This document shows, one piece after another, positions 19,101-26,500 of a stretch of DNA of 64,000 nt. The notes under the pieces were generated by a model, which saw only the letters and a list, made by a program, of their open reading frames with translations, was not told where the DNA came from and did no database searches. Position numbers and translations under genes: made by a program. The DNA comes from Actinostola sp. cb2023 (Eukaryota; Cnidaria; Anthozoa; Actiniaria; Actinostolidae): positions 1 through 64,000 of the forward strand of contig JAUJYZ010001458.1 of the NCBI GenBank assembly GCA_033675265.1, read 5' to 3'. The first letter of the stretch is position 1; every line of letters begins with the position of its first letter.

Positions 19101-20063
19101 AAACCCCGTCATAGCGGTGATCACATCGTAATGTTCGTCGTGGTGAAACAAATACACATCGATATCGGGTTTTTGACCGGGGAATTCACTCAAAGCCCCG
19201 GCAAACCCAATACAGTTCAAATCATGGTAATAGACGTGCAATCGCACTCCATCGTCCTTCAGAACTTCCTGCAAACGGGTCAGTTCGGCACGGCCGCACG
19301 CTCCCCAACGGAGACCCGCCCGTGTGCACAATGCTTTGGCTTGTTCTTCTTCTTGACGTACTGTAAGATCTTGACGTGTGTAACCCAACGCCGTCCACTT
19401 CCCCACCACCACAGCCCGGAAAGCGCACGAACCGTCTTCTGTTTTCTTAATCCGTATCATGGATTTCTTTACCGTCACCAAATCTTCAGGGTCTATAGCC
19501 TCACATCGTACGCTTCGGTTAGCTCGCGGACCACACACTTGAGAGAGACGTTCACTCCGTCCGGACTCTCCACACACATGGACAAAACTGCGTCGAGCGT
19601 CGTTCCCGTAGAAAAAAAAAAAACTTCGACAAAACGCTTGGTGCTTTTGAGAGTGTTGGATCTTTTCCGGTTGCAACAACAAATGCAAGTCTTGGTTTAT
19701 TTTATACAAGTAGACGACAGTTTCTGTGTCACCCGCACCCACGAACATCGGGCGGTCGTCGTCCCCCCAATCTAGAACCACCACACGGACTCCATAATCT
19801 CTCATCAGGTATTCATTGAGCTTGGCGAGCAGCGTCATCAAATTTTCTGCGCTTTCACTTCCGTCGCAATCCCCCCTCACTCTCGTCGTGAAATCACAGA
19901 GAGCCGGTGAACGTTTTTTCATTAAAGTTTCATGTTGACGCCAATGCAAGAACTGAGCCACCGCTTCGTACATCGACGAACACACAACAACAGTCGTGCG
20001 GACGGCTAAGGTTTTCATCCAGAGGAGAGGTTCTTCACGTTTACGGATTAAAAACCGTTGCAA
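16137..20063 (-). pseudogene. DNA polymerase B (exonuclease and palm), interrupted
   Basis: This protein-primed-type family B polymerase is the replicase of Maverick/adintoviruses. Zinc-finger-like Cys pairs ('YYCPECDVGY', 'CQVFCECCFE', 'IPCPTCHRHF') precede ExoI 'FIFFDIET' (near 18650), an ExoII-like 'FAHNFMGYDSYF' and ExoIII 'HYCQQDVILL'. Palm motifs follow: 'DFTSLYPSVM' (near 17400), 'KLMLNSLWGIFG' (near 16840) and 'LYFDTDSVFYV' (near 16560). All catalytic motifs are present, but an in-frame TAA at 17109-17111 separates the first palm motif from the other two. The N-terminal part at 20069-21141 is in another frame. The gene is therefore broken at least twice. Confidence 0.88.
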
Positions 20064-20068
20064 ATTGC

Positions 20069-21141
20069 TTACACCACGTTGGCCACGTGGTACACCACCA
20101 CAGTCATCTCTCCATCGAGTAAAAATCCCCGTTTCGATTGTTGAACGGCTTCCAAGTGACGTAGTACACGTAGAGGGGTCAATTCTACCACCGGCATAAA
20201 AGGTAACTCAATCGGGTACACCAAATCCGAACCATCAATCACCAACCGTGCATAATCGGTGTTCCCCGCCTGCAATTCTTGTAGCACATGTTGGAGGAGA
20301 CGGCGAATAGTGGTGTTGGCCGCCGCCACCGCTTCTTCGATATTTTCTCGCGGTCGGTTGCGGATGGTGGTTTTAAAGACCATCTGTTTGGTGTGGAATT
20401 TAGGACAGTTTCTCGTTTCTACATTTTCAATGACAAAATAATCATCATCAGCATCATCATCATCATCATCACCACCACCGCCACCACCACCGCCAGTTTG
20501 TGGGGTTTGATCTCCGTCTAATAATTTGTCGAACAAATCTTGATAGATTTTACTCGAAACAACCGCATCTTCTTGTTCTTGTTCTTGTTCTTGTTCTTCT
20601 TCTTCTTCTTCTTCTTCTGCCAGCGGTATAGGGGGTAGCGTAGGTGTGGGTTCATCCACCATACAAGCCCACAAATCATCCATGTATTGTTCATCATAAT
20701 CATTCATGAGTTCTTGCGCTTGTGGAAAACCTGGAGAGGGTGGTTCTGGTGTATTCCCCGAATGCAGCGGAAACCCTAAAATGTTCAAAAGCGGGGAGGG
20801 TGGTCGGATTCGTTTTCTTTTCGAGGGTGGTGATTGGGTGTCACACCAAAATAATACTTCCGACGCATAGGGGTTTACTTCCTCGACTGTTTCATATTCT
20901 TCCACCGCCCGCACTAATTGACTGTCTCTTAATTCCTCTTCGGCTGTTGGGTTTTCTACTTTTGCCTCATATTCGATTGCTACACACAGTAGTTGACTGT
21001 CTCTTAGTTCATCATCATCATCATCATCATCGAGTAACGGTGCTTCAATCTGTTCACCCGCACGCCATAATTGACTGTCGCTTACTTCCTCCGCTCCAAG
21101 CATTGTCATTAACTGAGCTTTTAAACACTGATCCACTCTAT
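20069..21141 (-). pseudogene. N-terminal region of DNA polymerase B, frame-shifted from the rest
   Basis: The 355-codon frame starts after a candidate 3' splice site (TTTTTTTGTTATAG, exon start 21141; first Met at 21136). It carries three copies of a motif: 'SDSQLWRAGEQIE', 'RDSQLLCVAIEYE' and 'RDSQLVRAVEEYE'. These are followed by a Pro-rich linker, Glu/Gln, Gly and Asp runs, and a globular end ('CPKFHTKQMVFKTTIRNR' to 'LRHLEAVQQSKRGFLLDG') typical of the start of Maverick PolB. It stops at 20069, while the main PolB frame opens at 20063 in a different phase, so a frameshift near 20070 splits one gene. The acidic low-complexity linkers may be disordered. Confidence 0.65.
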
Positions 21142-21169
21142 CTATAACAAAAAAAGGACACTCATCAGG

Positions 21170-21439
21170 TTACTTCATGGCTTTTATTTCTTTTCTCAAT
21201 GTCAAATACATCTTTACATATTCTTTATGAGTGACATACAACCCACACCACTCCCGTTGGAAATAGATATACATTGCAAGGCCTTTGGGTGGATTGGCTT
21301 TTTGTGGATATACATCTTCAAATGGAACTGGTGCTTGTTCATTGGGTTTTCCTTGAAATAAACGCAAAGTCAGTTTTCTTTTTCCATCTCTAAATACAAT
21401 TTTCCATATTCCTCGTAAGGGAGATATACACCGCACCAA
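21170..21439 (-). CDS. Small viral 'WCG.Y' family protein, copy 1 (possible spliced exon)
   Basis: The C-terminal domain 'GLAMYIYFQREWCGLYVTHK' followed by 'EYVKMYLTLRKE' matches copy 2 at 21370-21594 ('LLYVHYKHHWCGVYLPYEEY', 'GKLYLEMEKE'). It may start at a 3' splice site (TTTATTTCAAG, exon start 21351) instead of an ORF Met; that site has the same phase as the two other candidate acceptors on this strand. I do not recognise the domain. It sits between PolB and the divergent early-type region, so an early accessory role is possible. Confidence 0.45.
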   Translation of the reverse strand: MVRCISPLRGIWKIVFRDGKRKLTLRLFQGKPNEQAPVPFEDVYPQKANPPKGLAMYIYFQREWCGLYVTHKEYVKMYLTLRKEIKAMK

Positions 21440-21594
21440 TGGTGCTTGTAATGGACATACAGCAAGAAACGCTCGGTAATTGGAAAACCTTTGAATTGAC
21501 TTTTCAATTCAACACGGAGGCAGGAGAGCTCATTCTTGAATAGCCGCTCCGATTTATCTGTAACAAAAAAACCATCAGATTTTCTTTTTTCCAT
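21370..21594 (-). CDS. Small viral 'WCG.Y' family protein, copy 2 (likely spliced exon)
   Basis: A strong 3' splice site (TTTTTTTGTTACAG) places an exon start at 21557, giving 'KSERLFKNELSCLRVELKSQ' onward to 'HHWCGVYLPYEEYGKLYLEM'. The ORF Met at 21594 lies inside the pyrimidine tract and is less likely to be used. It is homologous to copies at 21170 and, weakly, 21575. The upstream coding exon is not settled. A GTAAAG donor in the 21575-21763 ORF or just upstream is possible. Confidence 0.5.
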   Translation of the reverse strand: MEKRKSDGFFVTDKSERLFKNELSCLRVELKSQFKGFPITERFLLYVHYKHHWCGVYLPYEEYGKLYLEMEKEN

Positions 21595-21763
21595 TCATTC
21601 TTTTTTTCAGGGCAAAATACCATTTCTGATAATTATCATAGGGTTCGTAATAAGCTTGGGTGAACTTTAAACGGTTGGCGGTAATATAATCCATTAAATT
21701 GTAGCCTTTACTAATTTCAAAACCCTTGAACTCCGCAGGCATGGGTGGTGAGTGTTCTTTCAT
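21575..21763 (-). CDS. Small viral protein, divergent third copy (62 aa)
   Basis: 'EFKGFEISKGYNLMDYI' parallels 'QFKGFPITERFLLYVHY' of copy 2, and 'YYEPYDNYQKWYFALKKRM' parallels its 'VYLPYEEYGKLYLEMEKE'. The WCG core is lost. An in-frame GTAAAG within 'EISKG' could serve as a donor joining this N-terminus to downstream exons. The function is unknown. Confidence 0.45.
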   Translation of the reverse strand: MKEHSPPMPAEFKGFEISKGYNLMDYITANRLKFTQAYYEPYDNYQKWYFALKKRMNGKKKI

Positions 21764-21960
21764 AAGTTTTCCTTTATTTAAAAAAAGGCAAAATCAGTCC
21801 CCATCATGAAAACAAATGGGTTCTTTACAATAGGTGGGACTTTGGAGACAATATTGTGATTCCATAAACAGCGATTAAACCTTTAAACTGTCCTTTAAAA
21901 GTCCTTTAAACTTAAAACTTTAAACTGTCCTCTATCATTTCTTTATTACAGCTGTAAGTA
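21764..21960. promoter_or_regulatory. Divergent promoter region of the early-type viral genes
   Basis: Genes diverge from this 200-bp AT-rich gap. It contains repeated 'ctttaaactgtcc' units at 21884-21900 and 21921-21934 and further 'tcctttaaa' units between, TATA-like AT stretches and, at its right edge, 'ttattacag|ctgtaagta' (a 3' splice-site-like sequence directly followed by a 5' splice-site-like one). A shared bidirectional control region is inferred from layout and repeats. Confidence 0.4.
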
Positions 21961-21965
21961 TGAAG

Positions 21966-22072
21966 AAAAACATGATGAAAAATTACCCAAATACAATTTG
22001 GCTCTGCATTTCTTTCATTTCTTTACCGAAAAACATGAGAAAAATTACCAAATACAATTTGGCTCTGCATTT
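21966..22072 (+). repeat. Two direct repeats at the start of the zinc-protein gene
   Basis: A stretch at 21966-22011 ('aaaattacc', 'aaatacaatttggctctgca', 'tttc') recurs at about 22029-22072 with small indels. The two copies lie in different frames around the proposed start of the 185-aa ORF. Confidence 0.7.
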
Positions 22073-22555
22073 CCGAAGAAACTGCTCAATATCAAAAGGA
22101 TGGTTTTGGTTCGTCGTCGATCCACTTGTATCAACAATGATTCATCTAGAGCAATCGTCATAAAGGAATGTAACCGCTGTTACGATTGTGTTGAGGGTGT
22201 TCGCTGTATAATCTGCGGAAAATACGAGACCCAAGAGACGAAACGTTTATATGAATTGGGACGGATGGACGTGGTTGGGAATGGTTTGGTGGAGACTACG
22301 TACCACCATAAATACAGACCATTCTGTTCGTCATGCATCAGGAACAAAGTTGCTATCCACCCCAACCACGTCCCTGGGACCTATCAAGATATGGTGTTGG
22401 CCCTAAACAATGTCTCACTGCCCCCGGCCTGGGCCAAAAAACAATTTCCAAATTCGATTGTCTTTGACCGTAAAGACGGAAAGAAGGGTGAAACATTTAA
22501 TTTATGGAATCATATTTTAGAAGAAGGGCACAAAGAAGCCATTGTTATTAATTAA
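21998..22555 (+). CDS. Viral Cys-rich zinc-binding protein (up to 185 aa)
   Basis: The cysteine pattern 'CNRCYDCVEGVRCIICGKY', followed about 45 residues later by 'FCSSCIRNK', suggests a RING/treble-clef-like metal site. The C-terminal half is 'WAKKQFPNSIVFDRKDGKKG'-like and ends in TAA, followed by an A-rich 3' end. The N-terminus is unclear: the long ORF starts in duplicated sequence, while the Met at 22100 ('MVLVRRRSTCINND') is a cleaner start. It could be an early regulatory or ubiquitin-related protein. No specific family is recognised. Confidence 0.6.
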   Translation: MALHFFHFFTEKHEKNYQIQFGSAFPKKLLNIKRMVLVRRRSTCINNDSSRAIVIKECNRCYDCVEGVRCIICGKYETQETKRLYELGRMDVVGNGLVETTYHHKYRPFCSSCIRNKVAIHPNHVPGTYQDMVLALNNVSLPPAWAKKQFPNSIVFDRKDGKKGETFNLWNHILEEGHKEAIVIN

Positions 22556-22618
22556 AAAACTTCATTTAACTAATATGATTGTCTTGTCTTTTTTTATTCC
22601 AACAGACTTTATGACAAT

Positions 22619-23223
22619 ATGAACACCGGGACTGAAAAAATGGGAGAAAACTTTACCTGTAAGTTATTGACTATGGGTACAACATTTTGAGGGGGGTGTG
22701 TGACTTATCGAATGATTACTTTTTTACAGCGGACCCTTATCAAGGATTAAAGAAATATATAGCCACCCGAGATCATATCCATCTTTTTAACTCCAGCTTT
22801 TATTACATCCATCAATTTTTGCTTGGGCAATTGGCTGGTCCTATAGAAAGGCGGAGGTTTCTTCAAGCCATCATGAAATGGGGGCTAAACACCAATAATG
22901 AATGGTGCGGTTGGCAACCTTTAAGAGTGGCACATTATTGTGTGTCACACCAAACTCTAGCACCCATACTGCCGTACCCAATTGCACCCGACAAACCCAC
23001 CAGCACCAGCACTTGGACCACCGCTACAACCACAGGGAGACCTAAAACTTTAGAGGAGGTGACCGCCAATATTTTCATACCTCCAACACCACCACCACCA
23101 CCGTTGGTAGATCTTTCTAAAAAGACGAGAGACAAGAGACCAAAGAATGTAATAAATAATAGACGCCGTTTAGAGCTAATTAAAAACAGGATAAAAATGG
23201 CAAACAAAAAATGTACATTTTGA
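22619..23223 (+). CDS. Viral early-type protein, leader exon plus first alternative 3' exon
   Basis: Exon 1 (22619-22658, 'MNTGTEKMGENFT' plus one base) ends at a consensus donor TGTAAGTTAT. Exon 2 begins at 22730 after TTTTTTACAG. The joined frame is 177 codons plus stop. The intron is only 71 bp. The product has a globular domain ('DPYQGLKKYIATRDHIHLFN', 'RRFLQAIMKWGLNTNNEW', 'LRVAHYCVSHQTL'), a Thr/Pro linker and a basic C-terminus ('NRRRLELIKNRIKMANKK'). A 3' splice site before exon 1 (TTTATTCCAACAG at 22605) suggests another upstream exon. The function is unknown. Confidence 0.65.
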
Positions 23224-23257
23224 AAATTAAATACAATCTTTTTTTCTATTCTTGTAG

Positions 23258-23775
23258 CTGATATGGACAAATTGGGGAAATATGCCAGCACAGGGGATCC
23301 CATTCATCTGCTGAACAACCATTGCTTCTACCCCCTCTACCAGTTCCTTAATGGTGGTCTCTTTTTTTCTGCGGAGGCACGACATGACCTTATACGCGCT
23401 CTAATATACTGGGACCTCCACACCACCCTTTTCTGGACTTCATGGGGACCACGGAATCTTGCTCAATATTGTCTGGCTAGAAAAATTTTAAAAGAACTCT
23501 ATGAGTTTGATTCGATGTTCATGAACCCGTGCCCACCAGAGGAATCAGCAGAGGAACCAGCAGAGGGACATTCAAATATACCCGTTCCCAAGATTGACCT
23601 GGTTCCAAGATACCTTGAAGATCTGTGTGCTTATGTTCAAGAAATGGAACTACCCCCACCACTATTAGCCTGTCAATCTCCAATTGAAACAAGTTTCAAG
23701 GAGAAGGTACCGACCAGACGAGGAAGACCGAGAAAACAGAACATTACCGTTACAGAAGACGAGATACCTTTGTAA
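23258..23775 (+). CDS. Paralogous second 3' exon of the same viral gene
   Basis: The exon starts after TTCTATTCTTGTAG at 23257 in the same phase as the 22730 exon. Joined to the 22619-22658 leader it gives 185 codons plus stop. The domain matches the first exon: 'DMDKLGKYASTGDPIHLLNN' against 'DPYQGLKKYIATRDHIHLFN', and 'LAQYCLARKIL' against 'VAHYCVSHQTL'. The tail is acidic/Pro-rich, then basic ('KEKVPTRRGRPRKQN', AT-hook-like GRP). It could also be used as a separate ORF from the Met at 23263. AATAAA follows near 23807. Confidence 0.65.
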
Positions 23776-23830
23776 AACAAAAAATCATTTAATAACAACA
23801 ATAGTAATAAAAAAGCATTACAACAGTGTT

Positions 23831-24292
23831 TTAGTCTTCTTTCTTTGTCATTTTGCGACGTCTCCTGACTACACTCTCGGCTCTCTTGTTCACCCATTGA
23901 ATATAATCACAACGCATGTCAGGGTCTTCACACGTTAATCGGCAAGCAAAGTAACACCCTGTCTTGGCTTTAGTTGCACTCACACGACACTTTAAGGAAT
24001 GGCCACACTCAGGAAAGTCCTCAGCAAAGTTTACACCACCTTTGTAGCGTGTCTTTAACGCCTGAAATATTAAAGGCCAATCTTCGTCTTCTTCACAAAA
24101 TAACGTGCAGGGTGGTGACCCCTCTTTCATCATCTTGCGCGTTCGTCCACACTTGATGAATGTCTTCCCATTTGTCTTGGAATCAAACGTCAAGTAAGGT
24201 ATGTGGCAAAAACATTCACCCAACTTTAATGCTTGACGTTCCACCACCGCGGTCTCTTCAGCTTCACGTTTCACACTTGTTTCTCCACTCAT
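23831..24292 (-). CDS. Viral protein with tandem GRF-like zinc motifs (153 aa)
   Basis: I use the ATG at 24292, which overlaps the upstream stop as ATGA ('MSGETSVKREAEE'). Two similar Cys-rich modules follow: 'GECFCHIPYLTFDSKTNGKT' to 'PPCTLFCEEDEDW', and 'ECGHSLKCRVSATKAKTGCY' to 'MRCDYIQWVNK'. Spacing and the final aromatic-rich C..Y..W segment resemble GRF-type zinc fingers, which bind single-stranded nucleic acid in topoisomerase 3 and NEIL3. The C-terminus is basic. GRF identity is a by-eye proposal. Confidence 0.55.
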   Translation of the reverse strand: MSGETSVKREAEETAVVERQALKLGECFCHIPYLTFDSKTNGKTFIKCGRTRKMMKEGSPPCTLFCEEDEDWPLIFQALKTRYKGGVNFAEDFPECGHSLKCRVSATKAKTGCYFACRLTCEDPDMRCDYIQWVNKRAESVVRRRRKMTKKED

Positions 24293-25149
24293 CGTTCTTC
24301 GCAACTGATCCCCTCATCCTCGTCGCTCTCACATTTATCCATGTTGAGAAACCATTGCAAGGTTCCGTTGTCTCGTTCCCGACTCCGATACAATTTCTGT
24401 TGGTGTGCCATGTCTCCAATCGAAAACACTCCCAACAACATTTTACTGGGACGGTAACGACATCCCAATGCGTAACATTGCTTTCGGTCCAAGACACGCT
24501 CCTTCATTGCCTCACACGACCAACGACCTTCCCCGGTCAACATCAACGTTGAGCTCTCCAAACAGGGGACCGTCTCTCCTTTGGTGTCGAACCATTCAAT
24601 ATTGTCGATGCTAACCTCTGTACGCAAATGCACCATCAACTTCATCTGTTTTACCGAAGTTCCCTCTTGCACCACCATGCACCACCGGTCGTCCCCCACG
24701 AAGTATTTTCTAGAAGTCCAACATTCAGGTGGTGGAATCTCCATCAATAAATATATCACCCACAAGTACAAAGAAGGCTCTTGGTACACTAGCAAGCGTT
24801 GTGGTACTTTCCAATCACCATAAATTACAAAGAAGGGGCGCACATTAAACACACTGTGGTTGATCGGTTTCCCCTCTTTTGTCCACACTGCCACCACCTC
24901 TTCGCCGAACTATTTTCGACTGGATCCGTCAATCTTTTCACCACGACCAGCTAACACCCGACTCGGTTTCCCCTCCAACACCGAACTTTGAAGGAAATGG
25001 TCTACGGTATCACCTTCTTTCATCAACCAGGCAAAATCGTCCAAAATACACTTCAGTTCGTCGTATAATAAACCAGAACGAATCGGGATCACATACCATG
25101 GACACCCACCAAACTTTTCAAACACGAGCATCAACTCGTAGCGGCTCAT
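24289..25149 (-). pseudogene. Viral protein of unknown function, one in-frame stop
   Basis: A single frame of 287 codons is interrupted only by a TAG at 24910-24912. The first part begins 'MSRYELMLVFEKFGGCPWYV'. The second part includes 'RPFFVIYGDWKVPQRLLVYQ', 'ECWTSRKYFVGDDRWCMVV' and 'CYALGCRYRPSKMLLGVF'. No known domain is recognised. It reads as a globular, mildly acidic protein. The 3' end overlaps the next gene by ATGA. The stop could be a fossil mutation or, less likely, a read-through site. Confidence 0.55.
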
Positions 25150-25478
25150 GATGTCGACTGATCGTTCTCAACCTCCTCATTCTTTTTTGTCGACTTTTTT
25201 TCCTTTCGACGGTGCCCAACATAAATAATACAATACCAACAACTAATGGTGAAACAAATCCAACAACAATTCAACCGCTCCTTCAACATAGAGCCGGTGG
25301 TTCTTGCAAGGCTTTAACTTCTTTCTCAACGCGTCTCAACACACATAACACACACCCACACAAAAAAAGAAAGGAAAAACAACAGCAACACACAACAACA
25401 CATACAACAAAACCAAATCATTCACTGCAGTAGTGAATGGTTTGCAATCACTAGCTTCTTGACATCTCTTCACTGTCT
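25150..25478. other. Non-coding viral spacer with a small palindrome
   Basis: No gene is seen. It is strongly A/C-rich on the plus strand (CAACAACA-type runs around 25225-25420). A perfect hairpin 'cattcactgcagtagtgaatg' lies at about 25419-25439. It could be a transcription or processing signal for the convergent side, but there is no proof. Confidence 0.5.
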
Positions 25479-25727
25479 CTATATTTCTTTTGTCATTTCT
25501 AACCAGCCGTCCAACTGTTTAAGCTGCTCTTTCAATTTTCTGTTTAGATTCATAAGCTCGTAAAACTCGGTCTTTGACTTCTGGAATCTTTCTTCTACTT
25601 CTTCCATTTCCCCCACACACTTTTCCTTTATCTTCACCAACATAACATTCAAGGGAAGGTTGGGAATTTCAATCAGCTCATTCAAAGCTTCACCGATATG
25701 TTCCTCCATGAACGACATTGTGTTCAC
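25479..25727 (-). CDS. Small coiled-coil viral protein (82 aa)
   Basis: It is predicted almost wholly helical: 'MNTMSFMEEHIGEALNELIE', then 'KIKEKCVGEMEEVEERFQKS' and 'LNRKLKEQLKQLDGWLEM'. Leu/Met heptads suggest a coiled-coil dimer. It is the outermost viral-looking ORF on the right. No family is recognised. Confidence 0.5.
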   Translation of the reverse strand: MNTMSFMEEHIGEALNELIEIPNLPLNVMLVKIKEKCVGEMEEVEERFQKSKTEFYELMNLNRKLKEQLKQLDGWLEMTKEI

Positions 25728-26097
25728 GACTGATCACCTGACCACCATACTGACCCCTTTGTAGCACCCACCCCTCACGCGGTCAACCGCTGACTCCAAG
25801 TTATTTTGTCTGGAGGCTCACTTTGTGGAATAATCGCTGACCAGTAGGTCCCCTTCCTTTTTACAGGACCGTGGGCTCAATTTAGTTGGTGACCTGAACT
25901 AACCTCTATTACTACTCAGGGTTTTCGTGTCCGGCTTTGATGTCTAGTTACTTTGTTTCATTAGCTGTATCTTATTTACTGTTAACTTGAAATAAATTTG
26001 CTGGACCTGGCTGACCCACATGCCCATGTATCAAACCTGTGTATGCGTGGCGTGTTTCCTAGGTGTCGTAGTGTAGTCAAAATAGGGTATATGTTAT
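25728..26097. other. Right margin of the viral block, no gene seen
   Basis: I looked here for the viral terminal inverted repeat, comparing it with 5.6-5.9 kb, and for a 6-bp target duplication, and found neither. The sequence returns to AT-rich host composition. Confidence 0.5.
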
Positions 26098-26500
26098 TTA
26101 AACGACAATAATCAGATGATTTAATAGTAAAAACTGTTCATCTATTTCGTATAACCCAAATAGGATATGTTGTGCTTCTTTTATATTGAAGACTATATCA
26201 CATCTTTCTAACCATTCGCTCACTCTTGACCAAACGTTTCGGCGTACATAAATACAATAGCAAAAAAGATGTTCTATAGTCTCTTCTTCCTCCAGAGAAA
26301 AGGAACAGGTAGAAGAGTCACAATAGCCAAACATTTTTAACCGAACATTGGTACTAACAATTCTGTGAAGAATTTTATATTGGAATTCTCTAGTACTAGT
26401 GACTAAAGCAACTTTGAAAGGCAAGGCGTAAATTTTCTTCCAATTAAGGGTAAGATTTGAAAATAGAACGTTGTATCTATCTTGTGCAGTGTAGGTTTTT
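26098..26500 (-). pseudogene. Non-LTR retrotransposon ORF2 C-terminal remnant
   Basis: The translation 'STREFQYKILHRIVSTNVRL' to 'CSFSLEEEETIEHLFCYC' and 'WSRVSEWLERCDIVF' is the zinc-knuckle-like end of non-LTR reverse transcriptases (zf-RVT type). The frame extends upstream of the listed Met to about 26500 ('YNVLFSNLTLNWKKIYALPF'). Only this fragment is present. Confidence 0.7.

Larger units (their letters stand above)
5866..25727 (-). mobile_element. Endogenous Maverick/adintovirus-like DNA virus, decayed
   Basis: This about 20-kb block has the full Maverick/adintovirus gene set: PolB, DDE integrase with chromodomain, HerA/FtsK-like packaging ATPase, adenain-like protease, double-jelly-roll hexon and penton-like protein, plus small basic core-like proteins. 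Most genes are on the minus strand and three are on the plus strand. The late half looks clearly richer in G+C than its flanks. I searched both margins by eye for the long terminal inverted repeats and 6-bp target duplication expected of this group and found none, so the ends given are the outermost viral-looking ORFs. Several genes carry disabling changes. It is an animal-virus fossil, not an intact genome. Confidence 0.88.

Noticed and set aside
5600..26100. Viral terminal inverted repeats and 6-bp target duplication
   Set aside because: Compared both margins by eye in both orientations and found no match, so none is annotated.
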